Assembly: GCA_956465555.1 (NCBI GenBank)
Contig: OY101118.1
Location: 3,183,751 to 3,247,750, forward strand
DNA: 64,000 nt
Direction: 5' to 3'
From: Nitzschia sp. pyKryTriq1
Taxonomy: Eukaryota > Bacillariophyta > Bacillariophyceae > Bacillariales > Bacillariaceae
The position numbers were made by a program, and so were the translations under genes. Shown here piece after piece: positions 9,923-18,895 of this stretch; position 1 is the stretch's first letter; every line of letters starts with the position of its first letter. Below the pieces are notes generated by a model. It saw only the letters and a list, made by a program, of their open reading frames with translations, did no database searches and was not told where the DNA came from.

Positions 9923-10944
9923 TGGTGTGGTTATATATTATTCTATTGTAAATGTGTAAATGTAAATCAAGAAGCAACAAGTTGTGGGAAAAACAAAATA
10001 GTAGTACTCGTATGTAGTACTGTAGTTCGAAAAAATCACTATCGTTCCGTAATAATGGGAATCCAACGAATAGATAGATGCACGTGGTGGGCATCATCCG
10101 GTAGTACCGGTAGTACCGGTTGTACCGAAAGCCACGATTATTATTTGGTCGAAACACTTGAAATTTTGCGAAACTTCGTGTCGGTTCGTCCAACCGGCTG
10201 GCGTGCCTGTCTCCTAGTAATTGAAATTTTATTACATGTGATGCCATGTGTGTGACATTAAACCTTTTCGGCTCCACCATGTGCTTGTAGTGTACCCCTT
10301 CAAGTATGTACGTGGTACTTGTCGTGTATTACTACCATACTTTATCAAATTCGGAGTGTTTGGTGCATACCGCGCCGGCCGGCGTTGCGGGCGGAGAATT
10401 CGTGGATTCAAAAAATAATACATAACAATACACGACGACGACGACGAAGGGTCCAATCAATCTCAGTCATCATCATCTGCGGTAGTAGTACAGTATCATA
10501 CGCGGTACCAGGTACGGTACGAGTATGCGTCATCACCTACCGGTGTTTGTTTTTAAAAAAATAGACTACTGGTAATGACATCATCATCATCATCATCATC
10601 ATCACACAGAAAAGTGTATCTTTGGAAGGCAAAACGCACATGCAGCGAGCCGCCGAGCGACGACGCGACGCCGAGATGAGATACCGGTACAGGTGCAGTA
10701 CTGGTACCGGAAGATGAGATGCATTTCTTCATTCATTCATATTATTCTCCTGCATCACGGCGAAGGATACCGTACCAGTACTGTGATATCTGTACTCGTA
10801 TACGTATTGGAACAATTCCCAAGAATGTGGCGCCGATCATTACTAAAGTAGAGTCTACTGGTACTCTCTCTCTCTACTACTAGCTAGAGTAGAGTAGCTA
10901 CTCGTACTAGTAGTAGTACGGTAGTAGAAGACACAACCGCAAGC
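9923..10944. promoter_or_regulatory. Bidirectional promoter region between divergent genes
   Basis: About 1 kb between the starts of two divergent genes (9922 minus, 10945 plus). It contains a direct array of TAGTACCGG units at about 10105-10130, an (ATC)n run at 10577-10603, several GTACCGGTAC words, and CTACTAGTAG words just before the plus-strand start. No ORF of interest. Confidence 0.4.
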
Positions 10945-11804
10945 ATGATCACCATCATCATCATCATCATCGTTCTTTGGATTATTATTGCAATCGTCCA
11001 AATCCAAGCATCGGTAGTGGCAGCATCACCAACCGTGCTTCCCGATCCCGTCACAATTCCCCTTCCTTCCCATTCGGATCTCTTTCTCCACGTGAAGGAC
11101 TTTGTCTACGACGACTACGACTACCGGTACGACTACCACTACGACGAGAACCAATACGAGTACAAGGAGGACGAGTATTACACAAGCGGCGGCGGCGGCA
11201 GCAACTACAACAGCAACACTAGTAGTACAAAAAATAATACCAATCCAAAGAACCCGCCACCACGAAAAGCGTATTGGATCCACACGAATTATCCATTGTC
11301 GGTAGTTGCTCCCCCGCCAGTATCATCCAAATCATCATCACGATCATCAAAATCATCATCACGATCATCATTATCAAAATCACAACAACAACAACAACCT
11401 TCTTTCCCCTTGTGGAAGACATCGTATCAAGCACGACATTTCTCATGTGATATTCTGGCCGTCAATGGAGGTCCGTTTCATAAACAAGACGGAACGAGTT
11501 GTGGGGCCACGATTGTGACGGCGGATGGTGGAAGGCTAGTAGGAAATGGCGATCTATCCTCCGATATGATTGGAATAGGCATTGCTAGTAGTAGTAGTAC
11601 TGCTGCCAGGAAGACCATCATGACGACGACGACGACGCCACGAGCGTTTCCTACTACTAGTGCTCCTACTACTACAAGTAATACTAATACTACGAGTAAT
11701 ACAAATGGCGCAACCACCAGCACGACAAAAGAAGAAGAAGAAGAAGAGTCCTCTTATTGGATCATGGGATCGTATTCTCAATTCGTCGCACCACAGAACA
11801 GCAA

Positions 11805-11839
<35 letters not shown>

Positions 11840-12693
11840 ACAACACGACCAAGAACAAGAACATGAATAACCACAACAACTGGAAGATTCACTCCTTTGT
11901 GACGGGATTTCATTGGCTTGTTTACAATGGAACGGTCATTGCCAAGGATCATGACAATGATCCTCATGACAATGACAATGATCACCATGATGATGATGAG
12001 GATCATCATCATCATCATCATCATCGTCACGAGAAGAATAAAAAGCACCATCAGAAAGTACCACGGGCGCCTCGTACGGCAGTGGGTATCCTGGACGATG
12101 GGACGTGGGTGATTCTAGTAGTGGATGGATGTGAAAAGTGGTAAGTAGATGAATGAATGAATGAATGAAGAAATGAATGAAGAAATGAAGAAATGCATGA
12201 TCGGATGAATGAATGAATCAATCGTTGTTTCCGCATTAGGTTTCTTGCAATCAATCTTCGCCTCATGCATTCGCTTCTTTTCTTTTTCATTTTGCACGTA
12301 TACGAGTACAGTCGTTACCATCCAGGTCTCTCCTTGACGGAACTGGCAAATCTCATGCTGGAGCAACAACAGCAACAGCAAGAGCAACATGATACACCAT
12401 CCGCCAATGCTAGCAGCAAAAACAACAACAGCAGCAACAACAACAACAACAACAAGCTTTTATATGCTATCAATATGGATGGGGGAGGATCCACCACGAT
12501 GGTTTACCATCAAATTCTACATAATCGTCCCACTTGTTGGGATGTCGACTTTGTTTCTTGTGAACGGCCCGTGGCGTCGGTCCTTTGTGTCTCCTCCTCC
12601 TCCTCCTCCTCCTCCTCATCATCATCAAGAGCAGCATCAGCATCATCATCAAGAGCAGCATCAGTATCAGCATCAGCATCAGCATCAGCATAA
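10945..12693 (+). CDS. Phosphodiester glycosidase (NAGPA-type) with signal anchor, two exons
   Basis: Exons 10945-12140 and 12312-12693 (intron GTAAGT...ACAG, phase 2) give 525 residues. The N terminus is a strong hydrophobic segment (IIIIIIVLWIIIAIVQIQ), so the protein enters the secretory pathway. The core matches the NAGPA/phosphodiester glycosidase domain (once DUF2233): CDILAVNGGPF, then GTSCGATIVTADG, RTAVGILDDGTWVILVVDG, GLSLTELANLM, AINMDGGGSTTMVY, and CERPVASVLCV at the end. In animals this family removes GlcNAc from GlcNAc-phospho-mannose; bacterial members act on other phosphodiesters. Long Ser/Thr/Asn/His-rich inserts separate the conserved blocks, and the protein ends in a Ser/Ala repeat tail. 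Splicing joins EKC to RYHPGLSL exactly at the conserved block, which supports the intron. The substrate in this organism is unknown. Confidence 0.8.
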
Positions 12694-13126
12694 ACATCAG
12701 CATAAACATCAGCATCAATAGCTTCTTTGAAGGAGACGACGAAACAGAAAGGACTGGACATGCTGGGTACTACTCTACTAGTCCTGTAGCAGTACGTGGT
12801 ATCAATTGGACTGAAAGAAAGTTTGCCGTCCGCGTGATGGATCGATGGATGGATGGATGGATGCTATGGATGGCGAACAATAGAACATGTGAATGCTCTT
12901 CGGATTGGAGAATATCATCTATGGATACTAGTACCGGCTGTAATCATCAAGACTGTATTGGCTGATTGGATGGTGGGTTGCTTGGAGCATTTGAGAAAGG
13001 AATAACGGTCCTCCTCCTACTAGACGAAATGCTGCTCTACTAGTACTTCTGTGCGATGCTGCTGATTTTGCATCACCAACCAGGCTGGTTGTATCAGATC
13101 AACAATAGTAGTAGTGGCTATAGCAA
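12694..13126. other. Short convergent intergenic region
   Basis: Lies between the 3' ends of a plus-strand and a minus-strand gene. It holds a (GATG)n run at about 12839-12864 and nothing else I can name. Confidence 0.5.
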
Positions 13127-13708
13127 TTATGATTGTATTTTGAAACTGCTCGTCTGTGAAGAGAAGTGATGCTGTTGATCTCGTTGTTGTTCTCGTTGTT
13201 GTTGGTTGCCGAGCTCCTCGCTGCTCTTGTTAGGACGAAGGTACAGGATTTTGATAGGAGCAGAGGAGGAGCGTGCAGAGTAGTCATCGTCTCCTTCTGG
13301 AAAGAGCGAGTCCCAGCTTTCTTTTTGTTTGTGCTTACTGCTGGGTGTTGATGCTTTTCTTCTTGTGACTCGCTTGAGGCATTTTCGCCACTTATCCGAG
13401 TCAAACGAACGGAAGCTTCTGTCGTCGTCCTCGTCTTCGTGCTGTTGGTGATCAACAGCATGAGTGGTGCCACGATCTTGTTCATGCTTAGGGCGACGCC
13501 CAATACGCGATTGCTGCCTTTTGCTCGTACTTTGCTCCAGTAAGGACCGGGTAGTAGTAGTAGTACAAGATTCAGTTCCATATGCATTCTTCTGCGCAGC
13601 TTCGAACTTTTGGTCTAGGATTGCACTCAAATCCAACAGACTTTGGCGAGCGCTTTCCCGTCGATCGAGGTCGACCGAAGCGAGGATTCTCTCGATGGTG
13701 AGTTGCAT
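13127..13708 (-). CDS. Orphan family A-D, member A (193 aa)
   Basis: The start is ATG at 13708. The N-terminal 40 residues form a probable helix pair shared with three neighbours: ERILASVDLDRRESARQS, then LLDLSAILDQKFEA. A second shared block sits in the middle: DDDRSFRSFDSDKWRKCL followed by KRVTRR. A third is near the C terminus: APIKILYLRP. Between the blocks the sequence is polar and variable. There is no signal peptide or membrane helix; basic stretches suggest a nuclear or cytosolic site. I do not know the family or its function. It lies head to head with member B across about 970 bp that includes a perfect palindrome. Conservation of three separate blocks among four genes is the main evidence that this is a real protein. 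Confidence 0.7.
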   Translation of the reverse strand: MQLTIERILASVDLDRRESARQSLLDLSAILDQKFEAAQKNAYGTESCTTTTTRSLLEQSTSKRQQSRIGRRPKHEQDRGTTHAVDHQQHEDEDDDRSFRSFDSDKWRKCLKRVTRRKASTPSSKHKQKESWDSLFPEGDDDYSARSSSAPIKILYLRPNKSSEELGNQQQREQQRDQQHHFSSQTSSFKIQS

Positions 13709-14676
13709 CTCAGATTTGTTTGCCTTGCGTGATTAGTTTGAAAAGCGTCACTTTAACAAGAATTGTGAGCATCTATTCATACTCGTGGAGAGAGGATGAT
13801 ATGATCAAAGCTGTTGTGATAAGGGATCAACGGTGATTTCGGGGACTAAGTTTTTCCGCTCTTACTAGTCTCACCTCAGCTTTTCGGAGATTCTTTGCGC
13901 CACATAAAAAAATGGGACGCGAGAACAGGCAGAGACAGAACAGACCAGCGAACTGGCGCGCGGAACAGACAGCAAAGGAGAACTGTTCTCCTTTTATCAT
14001 CTTTCGAGAATGAAGCAAGGTCCCGCTGAGGAATCAATAAATATTCTAGGCCTTTGCTCGCCCCGAGAAGAACCCGTCGAATGGTACTCAAGGTTGAGAG
14101 TGCTCTGAAAGTTTTTTCGCGTGAGATTTTATTAGTACTCTCTCTCTCTACTAGCTAGCTACTCTAGAGTAGACAAGTACAGTAGAGAATGATCGTAGAG
14201 CAGCTGTTTCCCATGATTTTCGCCAGCCGAGTGTTTGTTCTTCGAGAGGGCACTCCCCAACTGTTAAACAAGAGCAGTTCGCATCTGTTCTCACTTATGT
14301 GTATAGGAAGCGAATCCTATGATTACAGTAAACGGTACCGGTACTGCCCCACTTCGCATCAGTTCTCTCAAAAGACGACGCGAAGGTTTCGAGAGAGTTC
14401 GAGAGACAGGAATGCATTCTCTTCGATGAAGTTATTATGTAAAATACTCCGACCAGCGCCAGTGAGAACCCGGAAAGAGTTCTAACAAACCATTCTTTTT
14501 CCCTGACGTAAGCCCCTGCAGTAGCGCTTCGCTTGATCGTTCCGCACCTGTACTGTACGTACCCCTCTTTTTTTCACCTTCACCCTCTCACAATTTATAG
14601 TTATTATTTTCAAAAGACGCAGTGTGTCTTGCAAACCATGTGCAGAATCTCGACGAAGTTCCCAGCACAAGGAACA
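13709..14676. promoter_or_regulatory. Divergent promoter region of members A and B
   Basis: Shared upstream region of two divergent paralogues. It contains a perfect inverted repeat at 13974-13994 with arms AAAGGAGAAC and GTTCTCCTTT around a single T. A TTCGAGAA word resembling half a heat shock element lies at 14003-14010. Several further TTCGAGAG words lie at 14390-14415. A CTCTCTACTAGCTAG cluster lies at about 14140-14165. Regulatory meaning is inferred only. Confidence 0.4.
13974..13994. repeat. Perfect 10-bp-arm palindrome in a divergent promoter
   Basis: Arms AAAGGAGAAC and GTTCTCCTTT with a one-base loop. It is too short to be a hairpin terminator of known type here and sits between two divergent gene starts, so a dimeric protein-binding site is the simplest reading. 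Confidence 0.5.
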
Positions 14677-15129
14677 ATGGCAAACAGAGACGACGATCAG
14701 CAGCAGCTGAAGGATACCATCGACAAAGTCATCGCCTCCGTTGACGACCTCGAAAAGCAGGAAATGGTTCGCCGAAGTTTGATAGCTTTGACGGATATCC
14801 TCGACCGCAAGTTCGAAGCTGTAACGGCATTGTCGAAGCAAGTGTATGCTGCTGACTCTAGCCGCTCTCTATTAGAGAAATCTCGTGGTTGTTCGAGGCG
14901 ATCACAGAAAACTTCTCAGAATGAATACAGCGACGAGGGCGACGACAGAAGCTTCCGCTCGTTTGACTCGGATAAGTTGCGAAAAGGCCTCAATCGAGTC
15001 ACAAGAAGGAGGACGAGGGCCTCACAAAGCAAAACAGAAGATGCAACTGAAAGACAGCAACTCCTCAGTTCACGTCCGATCAAAACATTATTTATTACCA
15101 AGACCGGGAGTCGACTGGGGAGCTTGTGA
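14677..15129 (+). CDS. Orphan family A-D, member B (150 aa)
   Basis: I chose the ATG at 14677 because it has a good context (ACAATGG) and places the conserved helix near the N terminus, as in the paralogues; an in-frame ATG at 14638 is the alternative. Shared blocks: TIDKVIASVDDLEKQEMVRR with LIALTDILDRKFEAV, then DDRSFRSFDSDKLRKGLN with RVTRRR, then RPIKTLFITK near the end. It is the most compact and complete member and so the best model for the family. The family has no membrane segment and no catalytic motif that I can see. The strings of Arg/Lys after the FDSDK block could be a nuclear signal or a nucleic-acid contact. Function unknown. Confidence 0.7.
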   Translation: MANRDDDQQQLKDTIDKVIASVDDLEKQEMVRRSLIALTDILDRKFEAVTALSKQVYAADSSRSLLEKSRGCSRRSQKTSQNEYSDEGDDRSFRSFDSDKLRKGLNRVTRRRTRASQSKTEDATERQQLLSSRPIKTLFITKTGSRLGSL

Positions 15130-15503
15130 ACAAGAAGAGCCTTAGTTGTCCATCATTTTCTTTTAATCCTACAACTCAACGCCGAGGCGCTGAAAGACGG
15201 ACATAACACAGTTTTGTATTCTGATAATTTGGTCTAATTCTTTTGTTTTTCGCAATCTATCATGCTTCGACTTCTTTGTTTAGATTGTCCGTCCCCATTC
15301 CTCCTAATACTACAAGCTCATCTCTACTATTCATCGCGAGTGTCGGTAGCCTCAAGTTGCTGGTTGGGAGATGATAATGATTGAAGAGATTATTCTGCGG
15401 TGCAAAAAAGTACGCGAAAAAACCGTGAAAATTTAGCGCGCGGTGGAGTTCGGATTCCTACCAGTAGAGTATTTGCTACTACTAGTAATACTGCTACAAA
15501 AGC

Positions 15504-15767
15504 AGCGTAGAATGGCATTAGTACTAGTAGCATACAAAGTAAAGCCATAAGTATTTGAGAAAGGTCGGTCGGTGGTGGCTAATAGTTTGTAGTAGTAAAA
15601 AGTGCGAACCGCTTTCTCCTCTCTACTAGTTGTAAAGCGTAGAATGGCATTAGTACTAGTAGCATACACAGTAAAGCCATAAGTATTTGAGAAAGGTCGG
15701 TCGGTGGTGGCTAATAGTTTGTAGTAGTAAAAAGTGCGAACCGCTTTCTCCTCTCTACTAGTTGTAA
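15504..15767. repeat. 132-bp tandem duplication, two copies
   Basis: Copies 15504-15635 and 15636-15767 differ at about one position (CATACAAAG against CATACACAG). Each ends in GCGAACCGCTTTCTCC followed by a CTCTACTAGTTGTAA tail. The near identity points to a recent duplication. A diverged relative at 15902-15957 keeps TTTGAGAAAGGTCGGTGG and GTGCGAACCGC. I see no terminal inverted repeat or coding capacity, so I do not call it a transposon. Confidence 0.8.
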
Positions 15768-15901
15768 ATAGTAGAGGAAGTACAAGTACTGTACCATGAA
15801 GAAGATACCAACCAAAGCGGCGCGATGGATGATTCGTGGTACTACAGTACTACTAGTAGTAGTACCTTACAAAATAATTTCCCTATTTGAAAGAATACGC
15901 C

Positions 15902-15957
15902 ATTTGAGAAAGGTCGGTGGTGGCGGCTAGTACTATAGTGCGAACCGCCTTCTCATT
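15902..15957. repeat. Diverged third copy of the 132-bp repeat (partial)
   Basis: Keeps TTTGAGAAAGGTCGGTGG and, after a shortened middle, GTGCGAACCGCCTTCTC. The gap between the two blocks is shorter than in the main copies, so this is an older, deleted copy. Confidence 0.6.
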
Positions 15958-16273
15958 CCAGGTACCACAGAGAGTTGTTGATTAATTTTAAAAGAAAACA
16001 ATTATGCTGAACCCATATCTCTACTACCGTACCAGGTACAGTGCGTACAGTAATAGTAGTATTACATTTCGATTCGCTCGGTCGTGTGTGAGCATGTAGT
16101 AGTACTAAAAACGATGCCTGGAGAATTTAAGAAGCACTTCTCACAAATTCTCCTTTGTTGTAGCGCAACTTACATGTACCTCCTTCGGGAACTTCCTCCT
16201 TCGCGCTCACAATATTTCTCAAGCGATACCACAGATCAGTATTTGCATTACCACCGACGAACACGCCAGAGGA

Positions 16274-16696
16274 ATGGTTGATACAACAAATGAACAAAAC
16301 AAGCAACTCCTCCTCCTCGCTGTTCACAAAGTCATCACTTCCGTCGACCCCGATCGGCAGGAAAGCGTTCGCCAAAGTTTGACTGCACTGATGGCAAGGC
16401 TAGACCGAAATTTTGATGCCTTAGAACAAGCGGCATCTGAACAGCAGATGCGCTCTCAAGGACGAAATGGGTCAGTTGCACGAGGTGATCATCTCGTCGT
16501 CGATGAATGCGGGCACCGGCGGCGCCGTGAGGACAACGAAGATGAAGACGACGACCACAGCTGCCGCTCATACGATTCAGATAAAGTGCGCAAAGGATTG
16601 AAACGAGTCGAAAGGAGAGTGAGAATAACAAGAATCTCGTCAAGGTTATTGTCCGAATATGAATACCACCAGCAGGACGCGTTTGTCACCTACTAG
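16274..16696 (+). CDS. Orphan family A-D, member C (140 aa, short C terminus)
   Basis: The start is ATG at 16274. The N-terminal block is well kept: HKVITSVDPDRQESVRQS with LTALMARLDRNFDAL. The middle block appears as DDDHSCRSYDSDKVRKGLKR. The PIKTLYI block found near the C terminus of members A, B and D is absent; the protein ends soon after an Arg/Ile-rich stretch. This could be a true short form or a copy whose 3' end has been lost or moved into an exon I did not find. It is in the same orientation as B and D, which suits tandem duplication. Function unknown. Confidence 0.6.
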   Translation: MVDTTNEQNKQLLLLAVHKVITSVDPDRQESVRQSLTALMARLDRNFDALEQAASEQQMRSQGRNGSVARGDHLVVDECGHRRRREDNEDEDDDHSCRSYDSDKVRKGLKRVERRVRITRISSRLLSEYEYHQQDAFVTY

Positions 16697-17932
16697 TACT
16701 ACTATCATCGATTGCTGTCCTCTTCTCGCTCCTGCCAGCAGACATCCTCCTCATTAACCATATGGACACGGAGCAAGTACTATCGCCAATCTCTACTAGC
16801 TAGTGATGATTCTACTCTAGCACCAAAAAAGGCGCTTCTTACAGTCTAATTCTAATATTTGATAATTATACTACTACCGGTAGTACTCCGAGTACATCGT
16901 CGTGCTGGTGGTGATGATGATGCTCGTCGTGGTAGCAAGAGGAAGAAGGACGGAGACAACGATGATAGTACCTCTCAATCCAAGTCGACCACGAGGAAGA
17001 AGAACGAGATCGACCATGAGCATCTGAATCACAGCACCCTCAAGCCGCTCCTTGAGTCTCAAGGCAATCTCAAGGCTATCGAGAAAGGAGAGCGACTCTT
17101 CCAGATGTTGATGAGGCATATATTACTGCTCATCCAGGATTCCCAGATTGAGTTTGCAGGAAGCTAGTCGCAGGTTTGTTCGTGGAAGTAAGTTGATCTT
17201 GTCAACTATTCAGAAAGATAGATGCTGAAAAGCTCTCAATAAATTAGACGAGAGACTGTCAAACAATTCTCTACTACCTACTAGAGTGGAACGAGTCCAC
17301 GTCTATTAGCTACCGGTAGCTACGTCTACTACTGTCACAACACGGAGACCTGCCAGACTACAGTCGTATTAGTCAAACTCCGGTCGCGTTAGTCAAAGGG
17401 TACTCGTGCGAGGTATTCAGCTAGCCGTACAAGTACCGGTATGTGCTGCGGCTGGCCGAAATGACGAGTGCCGTGCGCCCCAATCAATCCTCAGGGCTTG
17501 GGGAATCGCGATTCCCCATCCGAAGTGGGCAACAATCCGCAATAATTACTGTCTGGAGGTTGGGCCTCTCGCCCCACCTTTCCACCTCGCTGGTTGGGTA
17601 TTATACCGGTACCGGTACGTTCTGTACCGACCTGTACGTAGCTATTTCACGTTCTGCCCGCGCATCGGGCGGGTCGATAAGAAAACAGCGAACCTCTGTC
17701 TTCTCCCACGAGTACGCTATACGAGTACTTCTACTTGGAAATTATTTGTTCTCCGAGGAAAAAAGAGAAGCTTCAAGCTTCAAGATAGTAGCAGTGTGTT
17801 AATTAGAGTAATTCGTGCCTTCGCGAAGTCCATAGTAATACCCAAGAACGACATCATGGATCATACGTCTTACAGTTTTAGTTGCATTGCTAAAACGACT
17901 TGATTCTCACCGCATAACTTCCAAAAACAACA
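16697..17932. other. Intergenic, possible small frames only
   Basis: About 1.2 kb between members C and D. Apart from the small frame at 16859-17167 (listed separately) and a longer one at 17406-17903 with no protein-like features, it holds CTACTAG and ACCGGTA words. A stretch at 17440-17600 is free of simple repeats and unexplained. Confidence 0.45.
16859..17167 (+). CDS. Possible small orphan gene or gene fragment (102 aa)
   Basis: After a hydrophobic first dozen residues, the frame is Lys/Asp/Ser-rich (GSKRKKDGDNDD) and ends in an amphipathic segment, LKPLLESQGNLKAIEKGERL followed by FQMLMRHILLLIQD. The second half looks more protein-like than chance, but nothing in it is recognisable. 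It has no clear relation to the A-D family around it. It may be a remnant of a larger gene. Confidence 0.25.
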   Translation: MIIILLPVVLRVHRRAGGDDDARRGSKRKKDGDNDDSTSQSKSTTRKKNEIDHEHLNHSTLKPLLESQGNLKAIEKGERLFQMLMRHILLLIQDSQIEFAGS

Positions 17933-18739
17933 ATGCAAAACCAACAATTCATCATCGAAAAGACCGTCGCTTCCATTCAGCATCCAGGGGAAAGGGAACA
18001 TGCCCGCCAAATGCTCTTGTCTTTGACCGAGATCCTCGACCGGAAATTCAACGCAACGATGCTCCTGGCAGCGTCACCAAAAGAGCAAGAAAAAGGAGAT
18101 GTGTTGAAAAACAAGTCTTGTGGTGACGGGCCATTTTGCCCGGAATCACCGAGTAGTACGGCTAGTTCAATTGTATCCTTGCTTGAACACACGCCTGCTG
18201 CTAAGGATGACATACCATGTTTCCCCATCCATCAAGACCCCCCTGGCTTCTTGTCTTCTTCTCGTCACGACGATGCTGATCTTCTTCTTCCTGCCGCAGG
18301 CCAGAATTTTGAAAGGTCCCTCCCCCGCCGCCGGAGAAGTAATTCCCACCCAACATTAGAACTGAAAACACGCCCAAGCCACAACAACCAGGAGAGAACC
18401 GAGATGTTTCAACAAAACCCACGAAAAGAGAAGCGCACGAAGAAGGCATCATCCTCCCTTGACAGCAACAACCTATGCTTCATCGAGGATGAATTCGGGC
18501 TTCTTTTCCGGAGCTCTACTTCTATTAGTGGCTGCAACCAAGGAGTTCTCGCCAATCATCAGCATGGAAAGAAGACACATCGCCACAAGAAATGCGAGTC
18601 ATCCTTTGAACCACCTATCAAAACCTTGTACATTCCTAGTACTATGACCTCCGATATTATGTCCGATATGATGGTGATAGACAAAGAAGCACAATACGCG
18701 AGCAGTGATGCATTCCAAGACTTTCGTGTGATCGGTTGA
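17933..18739 (+). CDS. Orphan family A-D, member D (268 aa)
   Basis: The start is ATG at 17933. The N-terminal block is EKTVASIQHPGEREHARQ with LLSLTEILDRKFNA, clearly the same unit as in A-C. The FRSFDSDK block is not present; instead there is a long polar insertion with PRRRRSNSHP and KKTHRHKK basic clusters. The C-terminal block returns as EPPIKTLYIPS, followed by 30 extra residues. It is the longest and most diverged member. It is tail to tail with threonine synthase, only about 155 bp away. No domain, signal peptide or membrane helix is visible. Confidence 0.65.
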   Translation: MQNQQFIIEKTVASIQHPGEREHARQMLLSLTEILDRKFNATMLLAASPKEQEKGDVLKNKSCGDGPFCPESPSSTASSIVSLLEHTPAAKDDIPCFPIHQDPPGFLSSSRHDDADLLLPAAGQNFERSLPRRRRSNSHPTLELKTRPSHNNQERTEMFQQNPRKEKRTKKASSSLDSNNLCFIEDEFGLLFRSSTSISGCNQGVLANHQHGKKTHRHKKCESSFEPPIKTLYIPSTMTSDIMSDMMVIDKEAQYASSDAFQDFRVIG

Positions 18740-18895
18740 TAATCAATCCTCAACCCCTACGTAATATGACAGCACGCACATTACAATTCGAATTTGAGCT
18801 ACTACACATAAAGACTTTCATTGCTATATTATACTTCACTTAATCTAGTAGTTGTAGCCTGCTGAGTACTGTACTCTGCTATGTATGAGTAGTCC

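Larger units (their letters stand above)
15130..16273. other. Intergenic with 132-bp tandem duplication
   Basis: Lies between family members B and C. It carries two head-to-tail 132-bp copies (15504-15767) and a shorter diverged third copy near 15902-15957. CTACTAGTAG words are also frequent. No gene seen. Confidence 0.6.

Noticed and set aside
11554-12051. Minus-strand 165-aa frame with Val/Ile/Met runs
   Set aside because: Antisense of the triplet repeats inside the NAGPA-type gene; no independent support.
12265-12293. ATG at 12265 as start of a separate gene before exon 2 of the glycosidase
   Set aside because: It lies in the intron; the conserved domain continues across the GTAAGT...ACAG junction, so the frame from 12312 is exon 2 of the same gene.
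15504-15767. Transposon interpretation of the 132-bp tandem pair
   Set aside because: No terminal inverted repeats, coding capacity or target-site duplication are visible; simple tandem duplication is enough.
17406-17903. 165-aa plus-strand frame
   Set aside because: Composition is not protein-like, there is no motif, and it runs through ACCGGTACC-type intergenic words.
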